Below are positions 47,403-61,200 of a DNA stretch of 64,000 nucleotides, in pieces. The position numbers were made by a program, and so were the translations under genes. How positions within the stretch are numbered: the stretch's first letter is position 1; each line of letters begins with the position of its first letter. The DNA comes from Apostichopus japonicus. Lineage: Eukaryota > Echinodermata > Holothuroidea > Aspidochirotida > Stichopodidae. The stretch is taken from the NCBI RefSeq assembly GCF_037975245.1, contig NC_092578.1, forward strand, positions 13,808,321-13,872,320, written 5' to 3'. The notes below the pieces were generated by a model, which saw only the letters and a program-made list of their open reading frames with translations, was not told the DNA's origin and made no database searches.

Positions 47403-49210
47403 TCATCCAGTCATAAAACAACTCCTAGTATTGACAGGAGTCTGTTCACTTACATTTTGATAATATATTGTAATTGATTTCATATGATCCGGTATACCTG
47501 CAGGGTGGGATGGGGTAGGTGGAGGGGTGGAGAGAGGTGGCGGTGGAAAGAGATCGATACACACAAAAATTGATTTTATATGGTCCCGTATACCCACCCC
47601 CCCAAAAAAAAAACACAAAATACTCACACAAACACACAGTGAGGTGTGTTTTACATTAAATCTAAGTAACCCCATGGCTTTTCCATTTTTCAAAATCCAC
47701 GTATCGAAACACATGCATTTACAGAGAGAGACAGAGAGGGTGGGTGGGGCGCATTGAAGGGTAGAGAGCGGTGTTGGTGGAGACAGATCGATACACACAC
47801 AAGTTAGCTTAGTCTGGGAGAATTTTAGCCGTGACCATGAACGTTTGTTTTTATCACTGTAATCAATATTGATAATGTTATGAGAACCATGCACATATTG
47901 CAGTCAAAACTTTAGCCCCCCCAAAAAAATAAATAACAAAAAAGCTGAAGTCCCCTTATTTGTCTGTGTTATGATAACTCAAATAATTTCGCACTTTGTA
48001 GAACCTAGCAAATACCTTCATTGACACAAGGAAACTTTAAACCAATACCAAACGACCCCTTTTGCATCTCTCCAGCAACACTTGTCGTGTGATCCCCGTC
48101 TAAGGCGATATATTCCTTTAATTCTGTTGATATTTCTAGAATCTCGAACGAGGCTTCACAGCTGACGGCGTCGCTTGCATGTGTCCAATACTGACACACG
48201 TTCGATCCAGCCTCTGTTAATTCTACCCGATATCGGTCCCACACGCTACAGAAGTCGACATCGCAGATACATTCATGTAAGTTTTCACACACCGAAAAAT
48301 CAGGCGGTGTTTGCGATAAACTTAATTCCTGGGTGTAATCTTCGAACGCTCGAAGATTGTAGTCATTCGGCTCGTGACAACCACCCGATATCTGTCCCTC
48401 CATTTTGAGCTTAAAGTCGCCGTGTTGAAAATCGATGGAAACATGCGTTTCATTTCTGTTGTGTACAAGTCTCTCTGCTTGTATTTTGTTAGTTATGGCA
48501 ACATTTGGGTCGAAATAGACGCCCTCTGTTGACGTGTATCGAGGTAGAAACAATGACAGCTGACCTGGTTGATCAGGTTCAGAACTTAAGAAAGGAAAAA
48601 TGAAAGCGAATGCCTCAGAATCTAATGCAACGTCACAATCAGGATCCGAGGATGACTCATCACGAAGAACGGCCGACACTGTCCCGTAAGCAATCACAAC
48701 GACATGCTGGTCCTCACAGACAAGGTCTTTACAGGAATGATAAGATGGCAGGAAAAACTTCACGTCTAAAAGGATGATAAGAGATGATTCCATTTTGATT
48801 TACAATTTTTACATATGAATGTTACAGACCAATTGCAAACAAATCCGATGATGCATGTTGTACTTTGATAACACATGTATTTCCCAAAAAAAATGGGCCT
48901 TTAAACAACAGAGGCTAAAAAGTGAAAACGGCTGGGTCACACAGTCTGGCACACATATTATTAGATCAACTCTTAAAGAAGCAAAATCTATTAATAAATT
49001 CGGGATTTATCCTTCACTTATAAACTACTTACCACTTTTCTCTGAATTTATCTCATCAATCCTGGATTGAAGTTTGCTTCGATTTACAGGAATAAATACG
49101 ATCCAGCCATCGAACTCTTCCTGAGAAAGGTCAACAGTTATAATTTCAGCCTCGTCACCCCATTCCACCACAGCTAAGAGGCAACAGAGTAGATACAACT
49201 TTGGAGACAT
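47403..49210 (-). CDS. Secreted 12-cysteine protein, copy A4 (spliced)
   Basis: Exons 49210-49033, 48765-48016 and 47497-47403 on the minus strand; 340 residues. Exon 4 lacks two codons against the other A copies without losing frame, sequon or cysteine. Intron 2 is 518 nt instead of 281 because of an insertion (about 47560-47815) that also duplicates the first part of exon 4 without a usable acceptor. Residues STEGVY and HECIC match the C type. The cassette exon is not open. Confidence 0.72.
47560..47815 (-). repeat. Insertion with partial exon 4 duplication in A4 intron 2
   Basis: The plus strand shows TTGATTTTATATGGTCCCG (the complement of the exon 4 start) a second time, followed by C and A runs and about 130 bp unrelated to other copies, then GGTGGAGACAGATCGATAC again, the repeated pyrimidine-tract flank. 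Confidence 0.6.
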
Positions 49211-49659
49211 GTTGCGACTAGGAACGGAGAAAGCCAGTACAATAATGTAATTCTCTTACTTTGCGTGTATTTGATGTCACGGGTAACTTGATGTTTAGTT
49301 AGATTTGGAAAATATTTGCTGGTATTTGACAAATATGAAAAATATTTAATTTGAAGATGTAACCAACTTATTCTCATCAAATTTTCAAAGATTCGAAATG
49401 GACGGTCACAGTTTAAATGGACGTTGCTACTTTATTATTGATTTGCCGAGATTCATTAATTTTAATGTAGAGACACATTAAAAATTAATTCGATAGTTAA
49501 ATATATTCGATAATTAAAACAGGAAAACAATGTCATTATTTTCTAATATGCAGTCCGACTATCCTGTCTATACCGACGCATGTAGTCATAACTTTCTTGT
49601 ATTCGACTAATCACATTGTCTATATCCAAGTAGTTTGATATTGGAAAAAAGTGCTGTGG

Positions 49660-49860
49660 TTGGTCGATATCGGGTGAGGTAGATACCAATGGTGGTTGGT
49701 CGATATCGGGTGAGTTAGATGCCAATGGTGGTTGGTCGATATCGGGTGAGGTCGGATGCCATGGTAGTTTGTCGATATCGGGTGAGATAGATGTAAAGGG
49801 TAGCTGGTCGGTATCGGGTAAGGTAGATCTCCAAGGAGATGTAGAGGGTGGTTGATTGAT
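49660..49860 (+). repeat. Minisatellite M2, unit 4, five repeats
   Basis: One repeat more than in units 1-3; the last core reads GGTATCGGG. Confidence 0.85.
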
Positions 49861-50094
49861 TTCGGGGGAGATAATGTGTAGCGTTATTTGGTCTTGGTAC
49901 ATTTTCTCCCTCTCTCGGTCCAAAAGGAAATCCTTCTTCTCGTTCTTTTATGGTTTCAAAAATTTCTCGAATTGTGCTCTTCTGGAACTGTTGTTATCCA
50001 CCCTCTCCCTTTTTAATAACTTATTCGTTTTTTTCACTTTCTTTCTGCGTTGTTGTACTTGTTACGTTATTGGTATGAAAACCACTTCTCGACT

Positions 50095-50600
50095 TTTCGT
50101 TCGGAAATAGGGCAAGCAAACCTTATTTTATACCTGGTTTGGTTATTGCTTCATCTTAGCAACTGGCCTAATATGAAATGAACTTTATTTCCATTAGTTT
50201 TATTCATATGACCAGGACAACGAGTGAGAAACTTTTTCCTACATCATAGACAGACCGGGGGATATTTCCTGGCCTCTCGCTCCACCATGTGTTGCACGCA
50301 TTTCTCAGTCTGTTGTTTTAGAAGCTGCTTTACGTATGCTCTTCACCTGTGTCGAGTGTCGCCTATAATCCTTGTTGTATCAGTTAATCATGCTTTGTAA
50401 ACACCCTTTCCACTCTTTTGCAGATGAGACACCCTTGGTGGAAGCGGCAGTAGCTTTGCGACCATAGTAAACCTCAAATCCCGATTTCCAAGCCTTTGGC
50501 AAGCTCTTCTTTAGGATCAGTATCATCTACCACCTCTCCTTTAACGGCAACGAATGCAAACCCTTTCCTCATAAATCCATCCGTATCCTCATTCCAGTTG
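50095..50600 (-). mobile_element. Fossil integrase C-terminal piece, unit 4 B
   Basis: Counterpart of 6060-6565; broken. Confidence 0.5.
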
Positions 50601-51017
50601 TATCACCAACCTGCATCCCCCCTCCCTCTCTCTCCCACCCGCCCCTTTTTAACGGCAAAACCTTACCACAACTTCATACTTTAGTCACCTCTTAGCTGAT
50701 TCTTTTGAATCAGGTAAGATTCGGTTGATTCATCTCCAAGCCCCAAATTCAGGCCATTTGGGCCAAATAAATTCGGCCACATTCGAATTTGAAACTGGGT
50801 TCTACGACAATGGCTATACCAATACAGAAAATTGTAAAGAAAAGAAACTTACTTTAAAAGACAAAGTGATTTGTTTATTACATCACAACAAATTTACAAA
50901 GATGATGGTACATGCACTTATCAATATTTGGCAAACTCTGTTTGTTATGCAGCAATATAATCTCACGTTTCTTGTTTTGACACGAAATAGGCTATTCGGC
51001 AAGGGATCACAACTCAA

Positions 51018-51428
51018 CTTTGAGTTCTGGTTCGTTACATTATCAGTCGTATTACATTGTCGGTGGTTATTACATTATCAGTCACAATATTTGCTCCATG
51101 TTAAACCTCACTGAACCCTTTTAGCTCCATAGATAGAACAATTTGGTTACATCACTTGTATTTACGTTAATTCCAGTTAATATTCAGAGCACACATAGCG
51201 GTTGTGTTGGTTGACACAGGTATTAACATTTTGCGATATAACATTTCTCGTTAATATTTTTGATGTCATTTTGCGTCAAAAAGTTATTACCTGTGACTCG
51301 TTAAAGGATTATTACATTTAACGTCAAAGCTATCACATTTTCCGTTAAGATTAGATTTTTTCGGCGAAAATTATTACTTATCTGGTTAATATTACATTTT
51401 GCGTCAATTATTACATTCTGCGGCGCAA
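51018..51428 (-). repeat. AATGTAATA motif tract, unit 4 B
   Basis: Counterpart of 7040-7450. Confidence 0.5.
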
Positions 51429-52082
51429 CAGTTCGCACTCCATGCTTTCCTTCTTTGTCCAAGACGATGTTATGGTATGTATCACTGTTGGCATTCCTTC
51501 GAATTTCAAAGGTGCGGGGGATCTCACCAGAACGCCATTCCATAAGGGTTACATTTTTTTGTGCAATTCGTCACAGCCCCCTCCCCCGAATAAAATTAGG
51601 CTCCTACGCCCATCCTGGACATTACAATAGCAAGTCTTTTTTAAATATCAAACTACTTGGATATGGACTATGTGATTAGTCGAATACAAGAAATTTATGT
51701 ATGACTACATGCGTCGGTATGGACAGGATAGTCTCACTGCTTATTATAAGATAATTACATTGTTTGCCCATTTTAATTATCGAATATATTTAAATATCTA
51801 ATTAATTTTGATAGTTTCCTGACATTAAAATTAATGAATCTCGGCAAATTAATAAGAAAGTGGCAACGTGCAATTGAACTGTCACCGTCCATTTCGAATC
51901 TTTAAAAGATTGATGAGAATAAGCTAGGTTACATCTTCAAATTAAATATTATTCATATTAGACCCATATACCAGCAAATCTTTTCAAAATCTAACCAAGC
52001 ATTAAGTTAAACGTGAAATCAAATACACGCAAAGTAAGAGGATGACATTATTGTACTGGCCATCTCCGCTTCTAGTCGCAAG

Positions 52083-53638
52083 ATGTTTCCAAAGTTGTAT
52101 CTACTCTGTTGCCTCTTAGCTGTGGTGGAATGGGGTGACGAGGCTGAAATTATAACTGTTGACCTGTATGAGGATGTTTTCGATGGCTGGATCACATTTA
52201 TTCCTGTAAATCGAAGCAAACTTCAATCCAGGATTGATGAGATCAATTCAGAGAAAAGTGGTAAGTAGTTTATAAGTGAAGGCTTAACCCCAAATTTAAA
52301 AGTAGGGTTTGCTTCTTTAAGAGTTGATCTAATAATCTGTGTTCTATACTGTGTAACCCAGCCGTTTTCACTTTTTAGCCTATGTTGTTCAAGGGCCCAT
52401 TTTTCCGGCAAATAAATGTGTTTTCAAAGTACAACATGCATCATCGGACTTTGTTTGCAAGTGGTCTGTAACATTCAAATGTAAAAATTATAAATCAAAA
52501 TGGAATCATCTCTTATCATCCTTTTAGACGTGAAGTTTTTCCTGCCATCTTATAATTCCTGTAAAGACCATGTCTGTGAGGACCAGCATGTCGTTGTGAT
52601 TGCTTACGGGACAGTGTCGGCCGTTCTTCGTGATGAGTCATCCTCAGATCCTGATTGTGACGTTGCATTAGATTCTGATGAACTCTCTTTCCTGTTTCCT
52701 TTCTTAAGTTCTGAACCTGATCAACGAGGTCAGCTGTCATTGTTTCTATCTCGATACACGTCAACAGAGGGCGTCTATTTCGACCCAAATGTTGCCATAA
52801 CTAACAAAATACAAGCAGAGAGACTTGTACACAACAGAAATGAAACGCATGTTTCCATCGATTTTCAACACGGCGACTTTAAGCTCAAAATGGAGGGGCA
52901 GATATCGGGTGGTTGCCACGAGCCGAATGACTACAATCTTCGAGCTTTTGAAGATTACACTCAGGAATTAAGTTTATCGCAAACACCGCCTGATTTTTCG
53001 GTGTGTGAAAACTTACATGAATGTATCTGCGATGTCGACTTCTGTAGCGTGTGGGACCGATATCGGGAAGAATTAACAGAGGCTGGATCGAACGTGTGTC
53101 AGCATTGTACACATGCAAGCGACGCCGTCAGCTGTGAAGCCTCGTTCGAGATTCTAGAAATATCAACAGAATTAAAGGAATATATCGCTTTAGACGAGGA
53201 TCACACTACAATTGTTGCCGGAGAGATGTTAAAGGGGTCGTTTGGTGTTGGTTTAAAGTTTCCATGTGTCAATCAGGGTAATTGCTAGGTTCTACAAAAT
53301 ACGAAGTTTGTTGAGTTATCGTAACACACAGACAATTAAGAATACTTCGCTTGTTTTTGTATAAATTTTGACAGCAAGGTTTCTATAACATTATCAATAT
53401 TAATTACAGTGAAATAAAACAAACGTTCATGTCACGGCTAAAATGCTCCAAACCTAAACTAATTTGTGTGTGTATCGATCTCTTTCCACCGCCACATCTC
53501 TCCACCCCTCCACCCACCCCATCTCACCCTGCAGGTATACCGGACCATATAAAATCAATTACAGTATCTTATCAATATGAAAATGTAAGTGTCAAACAGA
53601 TTCCTGTCAATACAAGGAGTTGTTTTATGACTGGATGA
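52083..53638 (+). CDS. Secreted protein family, copy B4 (spliced)
   Basis: Exons 52083-52260, 52528-53277 and 53535-53638; 343 residues. B-type patch SDELSFLF and extra cysteine QHC. It differs from B2 by HECIC and TEAGS, both shared with C copies, which may reflect exchange between types. Cassette exon 2 is open at 52379-52480. Confidence 0.8.
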
Positions 53639-54259
53639 GATGGCAGGCAGAATCATCTGAATGAATATAAGAATATAATCACTTCACTTACTGATTTTAA
53701 TTTTCGAATATATATAATTGATATTTAATCCATTTTAATGTCTTTACATTAAAATTAAGTCTCGGCTATTCAATAAGAAAGTAACAAAGTTTATTTTCAA
53801 ATGAACCTGACATTGTCTCACATATGGATTTTGTTTTTGTGATAAAGGTTTTGACTCATTCATAGCATTCATAGTGTCACGATATACATGTCATACAATA
53901 AAGTTCATTTATAAATCAACCAAACTAAGTCTTAAAGCAACGTTTAAAACACAGCATCCATTTTGGAAAGTCGCAGGTTGATGTAGTATCTGCAGTTTTA
54001 TTTTTTATTCAAAATTTCGTAAAATTACATCCAATAAATGTGTTTTCCTTGGGTTTTAAATGTGATTCGTATAATTTCTAAGATAGCTGGTGGTTCAGAA
54101 AATCGATGTTGCTATATATAGGTCAAGTTCCGATGTAAATCATCGTATATGACAGGCATAAGGTGGCATACTCCTATTAGAGTCTATATCAATCCTCCCG
54201 ATTGTTCTCCTTCATGAAAGTGACAAAATGTCGAAGGAGAACCGGCGTGGATTCGATGC

Positions 54260-54425
54260 GGTAGATGCCAATGGTGGTTGATCGATATCGGGTGAGAAAG
54301 ATACCAATGGTGGTTGGTCGATATCGGGTGAGGTAGATGCCATGGTGGTTGGTCGATATCGGGTGAGATATATGTAAAGGGTATAGCTGGTCGATATCGG
54401 GTCAGGTAGATATAGAGGGTGGTTG
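54260..54425 (+). repeat. Minisatellite M3, unit 4
   Basis: Four GATATC-core repeats between B4 and B'. Confidence 0.85.
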
Positions 54426-54509
54426 ATTTATTTGGGGTAGATAAAGTCCAATGTTATTTGGTCTTCGTTCATTTTCTCTCACACTCGCGGTTATTACTCA
54501 GACCGACGT

Positions 54510-55500
54510 AGTGCTCTCCAGCGCCCTCGACATAAAGCGGAGTGTAGGTACTGACAGTCTTGGTGAAATACCAACTGTAGCAGCTGGACCAAGTGAGGAA
54601 ATGACTACAATTCTTTATTATGTACGTCTGGGGCAGCTTGGAGAGTGTTGTGATCCCATAAGTGCCACCTTGTGCCATGCCGAGGACATATGAGGACAAG
54701 TGCAAGGTCAGTGAAATCTTGATAATGCGGGTGATTTACGAGATAATCAACTATGACTTCTTTGACAGTTTCAGCCGACATGTACAAACTGGTTCTAAGA
54801 ATGCATTAACATATCACAGAGAACCGACAGTTGTCGTCACCTGGTAGATTTTACGAAATAACGAAGTGCGCCGAGTTTAGGCGATCTAAAAGGAAATACT
54901 CGTTATTGTATGGCTTCAAAAATTTCTCGCGGTGTGCCCTTCTGGAACTGTCGTTTTACTTTTTACGTTACTGACAGAAAACCACTCCTCTACTTTATTT
55001 TTCGGAAATAGGGTAAGCAAACCTGACTTTATACCTGTTTTGGCTACCGCTACATCTTAGGACCTGGCCTAATATGAAATCCCTTTTCTTTCCATTAGTT
55101 TTTCCATTTTTACCAGGATAACGAGTGAGAACCTTTCCCCTACGTCATATACAGACCGGGGGATATATCCTGGCCTCTCGCTCCACCATACGATGCGCGC
55201 ATTTCTCAGTTGTTTTAGAAGCTGCTTAACGTATGCTCTTCACCTGTGGCGAGTGTCGCCTATAACCGTTGGGGTGGGTTGTATCAGTCCTTCATGCTTT
55301 TTAGACACCATTTTCCACTCTTTTGTAGATGAGAGCCCTTTGGTGGAAGCGGCAGTAGCTTTGCGACCGTAGTAAACCTCAAATCCCGATTTCCAAGCCT
55401 TTGGAAGCTCTTCTTTAGGATCAGTATCATCTACCACCTCTCCTTTCAAACGGCAACGAATGCAAACCCTTTCCTCATAAATCCATCCGTATCCTCATTC
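54510..55500 (-). mobile_element. Fossil integrase/OTU element, B' cassette
   Basis: The clearest copy for recognising the parts: integrase end with FEVYYGRK (about 55449-55240) and OTU-like SAETVKEVIVDYLVNHP (about 54780). Still broken. Confidence 0.65.
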
Positions 55501-55964
55501 CAGTTGTATCACCAACCTTCACCCCCCACCCCACCCCCCTTTTTAACGGCAAAACCTTACCACAACTTCATACTTTAGTCACCTCATAGCTGATTCTATT
55601 GAATCAGCTAAGATTCGGTTCATTCATCTTCAAGCCCCAAACTGGTACAATTCAGGCCATGTGGGCCAAATAAATCATTCGGCCATCTGTAGTTCCGAGG
55701 ACCTGTTGTCTATGCTGGTTTTTCGAAGTTGAAACTGGGCCCTACGACAATTGCTATACCAATATAGAAAATTGTGAATAAAAAAATGAAAGACAAAGTG
55801 ATTTGTTTATTACATCACAACATATTAACAAAGATGATGGTATATGCTGCACTGATCAATATTTGACAACTCTGCTTGTTATGCAGCAATATAACCTCAT
55901 GTTTCTTGTTTTGACACGGAATAGGCTATTCGGCAAGAATCACAACTCAACTTTGCGTTCTGGT

Positions 55965-56360
55965 TCGTTACATTATCAGTCGTATTACATTGTTGGTGGT
56001 TATTACATTATCAGTCACAATACTTGCTCCATGTTAAACCTCACTGAACAGTTTAAGCTCCATAGATAGAACACTTTGGTTACATCACTTGTATTTACGT
56101 AAATTTCATTTAATATTCAGAACACACGTATCGGTTGTGTTGGTTGACACAGGTTATAACATGTTGCGATATTACATTTCTCGTTAATATTTTTTATGTC
56201 ATTTTGTGTCAAAAAGTTATTACCTGTGACTCATTAAAGGATTATTACATTTAACGTCAAAAGCTATCACACTTTCCGTTAAGATTACATTTTTTCGGCG
56301 AAAATTATTACTTATCTGGTTAATAATACATTTTGCGTCAATTATTATATTTTGCGGCGC
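55965..56360 (-). repeat. AATGTAATA motif tract, B' cassette
   Basis: More diverged counterpart of 7040-7450. Confidence 0.5.
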
Positions 56361-56976
56361 AACAGTTCGCACTCAATGCTTTCCTTCTTTTTTCGAATTT
56401 CAAAGGTGAGGGGGATCTCACCAGAACGCCATTCCATAAGGGTATCATTTTCTGGACAAATCGTCACAGCCCCCACCCCACCCCCAAATAAAATTTGGCT
56501 CCATCGCCCATTCTGGACATTACAATAGCAAGTCTTTTTTCAATATCAAACTACTTGGATATGGACAATATGATTAGTCGAATACAAGAAATTTATGACT
56601 ACATGCGTCGGTATAGACAGGATAGTCTCACTGCTTATTATAAGATAATTACATTGTTTGCCTATTTTAATTATCGAATATATTTAAATATCCAATTAAT
56701 TTGATAGTGTCCTGACATTAAAATTAATGAATCTCGGCATATCAATAAGAAAGTGGCAACGTGCAATTGAACTGTGACCGTCCATTTCGAATCTTTGAAA
56801 GTTTTGATGAGAATAAGCTAGGTTACATCTTCAAATTAAATAATATTCATATTAGACCCGTATACCAGCAAATCTTTTCAAAATCTAACCAAGCATTAAG
56901 TTAAAAGTGAAATCAAATACACGCAAAGTAAGAGGATGACATTATTGTACTGGCCATCTCCGTTCCTAGTCGCAAG

Positions 56977-58532
56977 ATGTTTCCAAAGTTGTATCTACTC
57001 TGTTGCCTCTTAGCTGTGGTGGAATGGGGTGACGAGGCTGAAATTATAACTGTTGACCTTTCTCGTGAAGAGTTCGATGGCTGGATCGTATTTATTCCTG
57101 TAAATCGAAGCAAACTTCAATCCAGGATTGATGAGATAACTTCAGAGAAAAGTGGTAAGTAGTTTTTAAGTTAGGGCTAAATCCCGAATGTGTATATAGG
57201 TTTGCTTCTTTAAGAGTTGATCTAATAATATGTGTTCTAGACTGTGTAACCCAGCCGTTTTCACTATTTAGCCTCTGTGTTCAAGGGCTCATTTTCTCAG
57301 CAAATAAATGTGTTATCAAAGTACAACATGCATCATCGGACTTTGTTTGCAAGTGGTCTGTAACATTCATATGTAAAAAATTGTAAATCAGAATGGAATC
57401 ATCTCTTGTCATCCTTTTAGACGTGAAGTTTTTCCTGCCATCTTATAATTCCTGTAAGGACCTTGTCTGTGAGGACCAGCATGTCGTTGTGATTGCTTAT
57501 GGGACAGTGTCGGCCGTTCTTCGTGATGAATCATCCTTAGATCCTGATTGTGACGTTGCATTACATTCCGATGAATTCTCTTTCATGTTTCCTTTCTTAA
57601 GTTCTGAACCTGATCAACCAGGTCAGCTGTCATTGTTTCTATCTCGATACACGTCAACAGAGGGCGTCTATTTCGACCCAAATGTTGCCATAACTAACAA
57701 AATACAGGCAGAGAGACTTGTACACAACAGAAATGAAACGCATGTTTCCATCGATTTTCAACACGGCGACTTTAAGCTCAAAATGGAGGGGCAGATAACG
57801 GGTGGTTGTCACGAGCCGAATGACTACAATCTTCAAGCGTTTGAAGATTACACTCAGGAATTAAGTTTATCGCAAACACCGCCTGATTTTTCGGTGTGTG
57901 AAAACTTACATGAATGTATCTGCGATGTTGACTTCTGTAGCGTGTGGGATCGATATCGGGAAGAATTAACAGAGGCTGGATCGAACGTGTGTCAGCATTG
58001 GACACATGCAAGCGACGCCGTCAGCTGTGAAGCCTCGTTCGAGATTCTAGAAATATCAACAGAATTAAAGGAATATATCGCTTTAGACGGGGATCACACT
58101 ACAATTGTTGCCGGAGAGATGTTAAAGGGGTCGTTTGGTATTGGTTTAAAGTTTCCATGTGTCAGTCAGGGTAATTGCTAGGTTCTACAATATACGAAGT
58201 TTGTTGAGTTATCATAACACACAGACAATTAAGAATACTTCGCTTTTTTTGTATAAATTTTGACAGCAAGTTTCCTATAACATTATCACTATTAATTACA
58301 GTGAAATAAAACAAACGTTCATGGTCACGGCTAAAATGCTCCCAACCTAAGCTAACTAGTGTGTGTATCGATCTCTTTCCACCGCCACCTCTCTCCACCC
58401 CTCCACCCTCCCCCACCCCACCTTGCAGGTATACCGGACCATATAAAATCAATTACAGTATCTTATCAATATGAAAATGTAAGTGTCAAACAGATTCCTG
58501 TCAATACAAGGAGTTGTTTTATGACTGGATGA
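56977..58532 (+). CDS. Secreted 12-cysteine protein, copy B' (spliced)
   Basis: Exons 56977-57154, 57421-58170 and 58429-58532; 343 residues. It is a distinct type: SREEFDGW in exon 1, HSDEFSFMF in the variable patch, GQITGG in a stretch otherwise nearly fixed, and VSQ before the last junction. QHWTH keeps the cysteine count at 12. Exon 4 is B-like, with the extra codon (NVSVKQ), and the 3' flank with hairpin and minisatellite is also B-like. The cassette exon is not open. It is found only in the longer unit 4. Confidence 0.78.
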
Positions 58533-59152
58533 GATGGCAGGCAGAATCATCTGACTGAATATAAGAATATAATCACTTCACTTACTTATTTTAATTTTCG
58601 AATATATATTATTGATATTTAATCCATTTTTAATGCCTTTACATTAAAATTGATGAATATCGGCTATTCAATAAGAAAGTAACAAAGTTTATTTTCAAAT
58701 GAACCTGACATTGTCTCACATATGGATTTTGTTTTTGTGATAAAGGTTTTGACTCATTCATAGCATTCATAGTGTCACGATATACATGTCATACAATAAT
58801 GTTCATTTATAAATCAACCAAGCTAAGTCTTAAAGCAACGTTTAAAATACAGCATCCATTTTGGAAAGTCGCGGGTTGATGTAGTATCTGCAGTTTTATT
58901 TTTTAGTCAAAATTTCGTCAAATTACATCCAATAAATGTGTTTTCCTTGGGTTTTAAATGTGATTCATATTATTTCTAAGATAGCTGGTGGTTCAGAAAA
59001 TCGATGGTGCTATAGGTCAAGTTCCGATGTAAATCATCGTATATGACAGGCATAAGGTGGCATACTCCTATTAGAGTCTATATCAATCCTCCCGATTGTT
59101 CTCCTTCATGAAAGTGACAAATGTCGAAGGAGAACCGCCGTGGATTCGATGC

Positions 59153-59325
59153 GGTAGATGCCAATGGTGGTTGGTCGATATCGGGTGAGAAAGATACCAA
59201 TGGTGGTTGGTCGATATCGGGTGAGGTAGATGCCATGGTGGTTGGTCGATATCGGGTGAGATATATGTAAAGGGTATAGCTGGTCGATATCGGGTCAGGT
59301 AGATATAGAGGGTGGTTGATTTATT
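59153..59325 (+). repeat. Minisatellite between B' and C'
   Basis: Four GATATC-core repeats, M3 type. Confidence 0.85.
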
Positions 59326-59409
59326 TGGGGGTAGATAGAGTCCAGTGTTATTTGGTCTTCGTTCATTTTCTCTCACACTCGGTCATTACTCAGACCGACG
59401 TAGTGCTCT

Positions 59410-60400
59410 CCAGCGCCCTCGACATAAAGCGGAGTGTAGGTACTGACAGTCTTGGTGAAATACCAACTGTAGCAGCTGGACCAAGTGAGGAAATGACTAC
59501 AATTCTATATTATGTACGTCTGCGGCAGCTTGTAGAGTGCTGTGATCCCCATAAGTGCCACCTTGTGCCATGCCGAGGACATATGAGGACAAGTGAAAGT
59601 TCAGTGAAATCTTGATAATGCGGGTGATTTACGAGATAATCAACTATGACTTCTTTGACAGTTTCAGCCGACATGAACAAACCGGTACCAAGAATGCATG
59701 AACATATCACAGAGAACCGACAGTTGTCGTCACCTGGTAGATGTACGAAATAACGAAGTGCGCCGAGTTTAGGCGATCTAAAAGGAAATCCTCGTTCTTG
59801 TATGGCTTCAAAAATTTCTCGCGGTGTGCCCTTCTGGAACCGTTGTTGTACTTTTTACGTTACTGACAGAAAACGACTCCTCTCCTTTATTTTTCGGAAA
59901 GAGGGTAAGCAAACCTGACTTTATACCTGTTTTGGCTACCGCTTCATCTTAACAACTAACCTAATATGAAACCCCTTTTCTTTCCATTAGTTTTTCCATT
60001 TTTACCAGGATAACGAGTGAGAACCTTTCCCCTACATCATATGCAGACCGGGGATATATCCTGGCCTCTCGCTCCACCATACGCTGCGCGCATTTCTCAG
60101 TTGTTTTAGAAGCTGCTTATAACGTATGCTCTTCACCTGTGGCGAGTGTCGCCTATAATCCTTGGGGTGGGTTGTATCAGTTCTTCATGCTTTTTCGACC
60201 CCATTTCCCACTCTTTTGCAGATGAGACCCCTTTGGTGGAAGCGGCAGTAGCTTTGCGACCATAGTAAACTTCAAATCCCGATTTCCAAGCCTTTGGCAA
60301 GCTCTTCTTTAGGATCAGTATCATCTACCACCTCTCATTTAGCGGCAACGAATGCAAACCCTTTCCTCATAAATCCATCCGTATCCTCATTCTATTTGTA
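59410..60400 (-). mobile_element. Fossil integrase/OTU element, C' cassette
   Basis: Counterpart of 10530-11525; the OTU-like helix is legible near 59670. Broken. Confidence 0.6.
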
Positions 60401-60814
60401 TCACCAACCCGCATCCCCCCTCTCTCTCCCCCACCCGCCCCTTTTTAACGGCACAACCTTACCACAACTTCATACTTTAGTCACCTCTTAGCTGATTCTT
60501 TTGAATCAGCTAAGATTCGGTTGATTCATTTCAAAGCCCCAAATTGGTACAATTCAGGCCATTTGGGCCAAATAAATTCGGCCACATTCGAATTTGAAAC
60601 TGGGCTCTACGAGAATATTGTAAAGATAAGAAAATTACTTTGAAAGAAAAATTGATTTGTTTATTACATCACAACAAATGAACAGAGATGATAGTATATG
60701 CACTGATTAATATTTGGCAAACTCTGTTTGTTATGCAGCAATACAATCTCACGTTTCTTGTTTTGACACGAAATAGGTTATTCGGCAAGGAATCACAACT
60801 CAACTTTGAGTTCT

Positions 60815-61200
60815 GGTTCGTTACGTTATCAGTCGTATTACATTGTCGGTGGTTATTACATCATCAGTCACAATATTTGCTCCATGTTAAACCTCACTGA
60901 ACACTTTTAGCTCCTTTAGAACAATTTGGTTACATCACTTGTATTTACGTTAATTCCAGTTAATATTCAGAGCACGCATAGCGGTTGTGTTGGTTGACAC
61001 AGGGTTATCACATTTTGTGATATTACATTTCTAGTTCATATTTTTTATTTAATTTTGCATCCAAAAGTCATTACTTAAATCGTTAAAGGATTATTACATT
61101 TAACGTCAAAGTTATCACATTTTACGTTAAGATTAAACATATTTGGCGAAAGTTATTACTTATCTGGTTAAGATTACATTTTGCTTCAATTATTATATTT
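60815..61200 (-). repeat. AATGTAATA motif tract, C' cassette
   Basis: The most diverged tract of the window. Confidence 0.45.

Larger units (their letters stand above)
46937..49655 (-). repeat. Inverted block carrying gene A, unit 4
   Basis: Same edges as in units 1-3; longer by an insertion inside gene A intron 2. Confidence 0.85.

Noticed and set aside
47403-47894. 163-codon minus frame in unit 4
   Set aside because: It runs through intron 2, the pyrimidine tract and a private insertion before entering exon 4; only the exon 4 part is conserved as protein.
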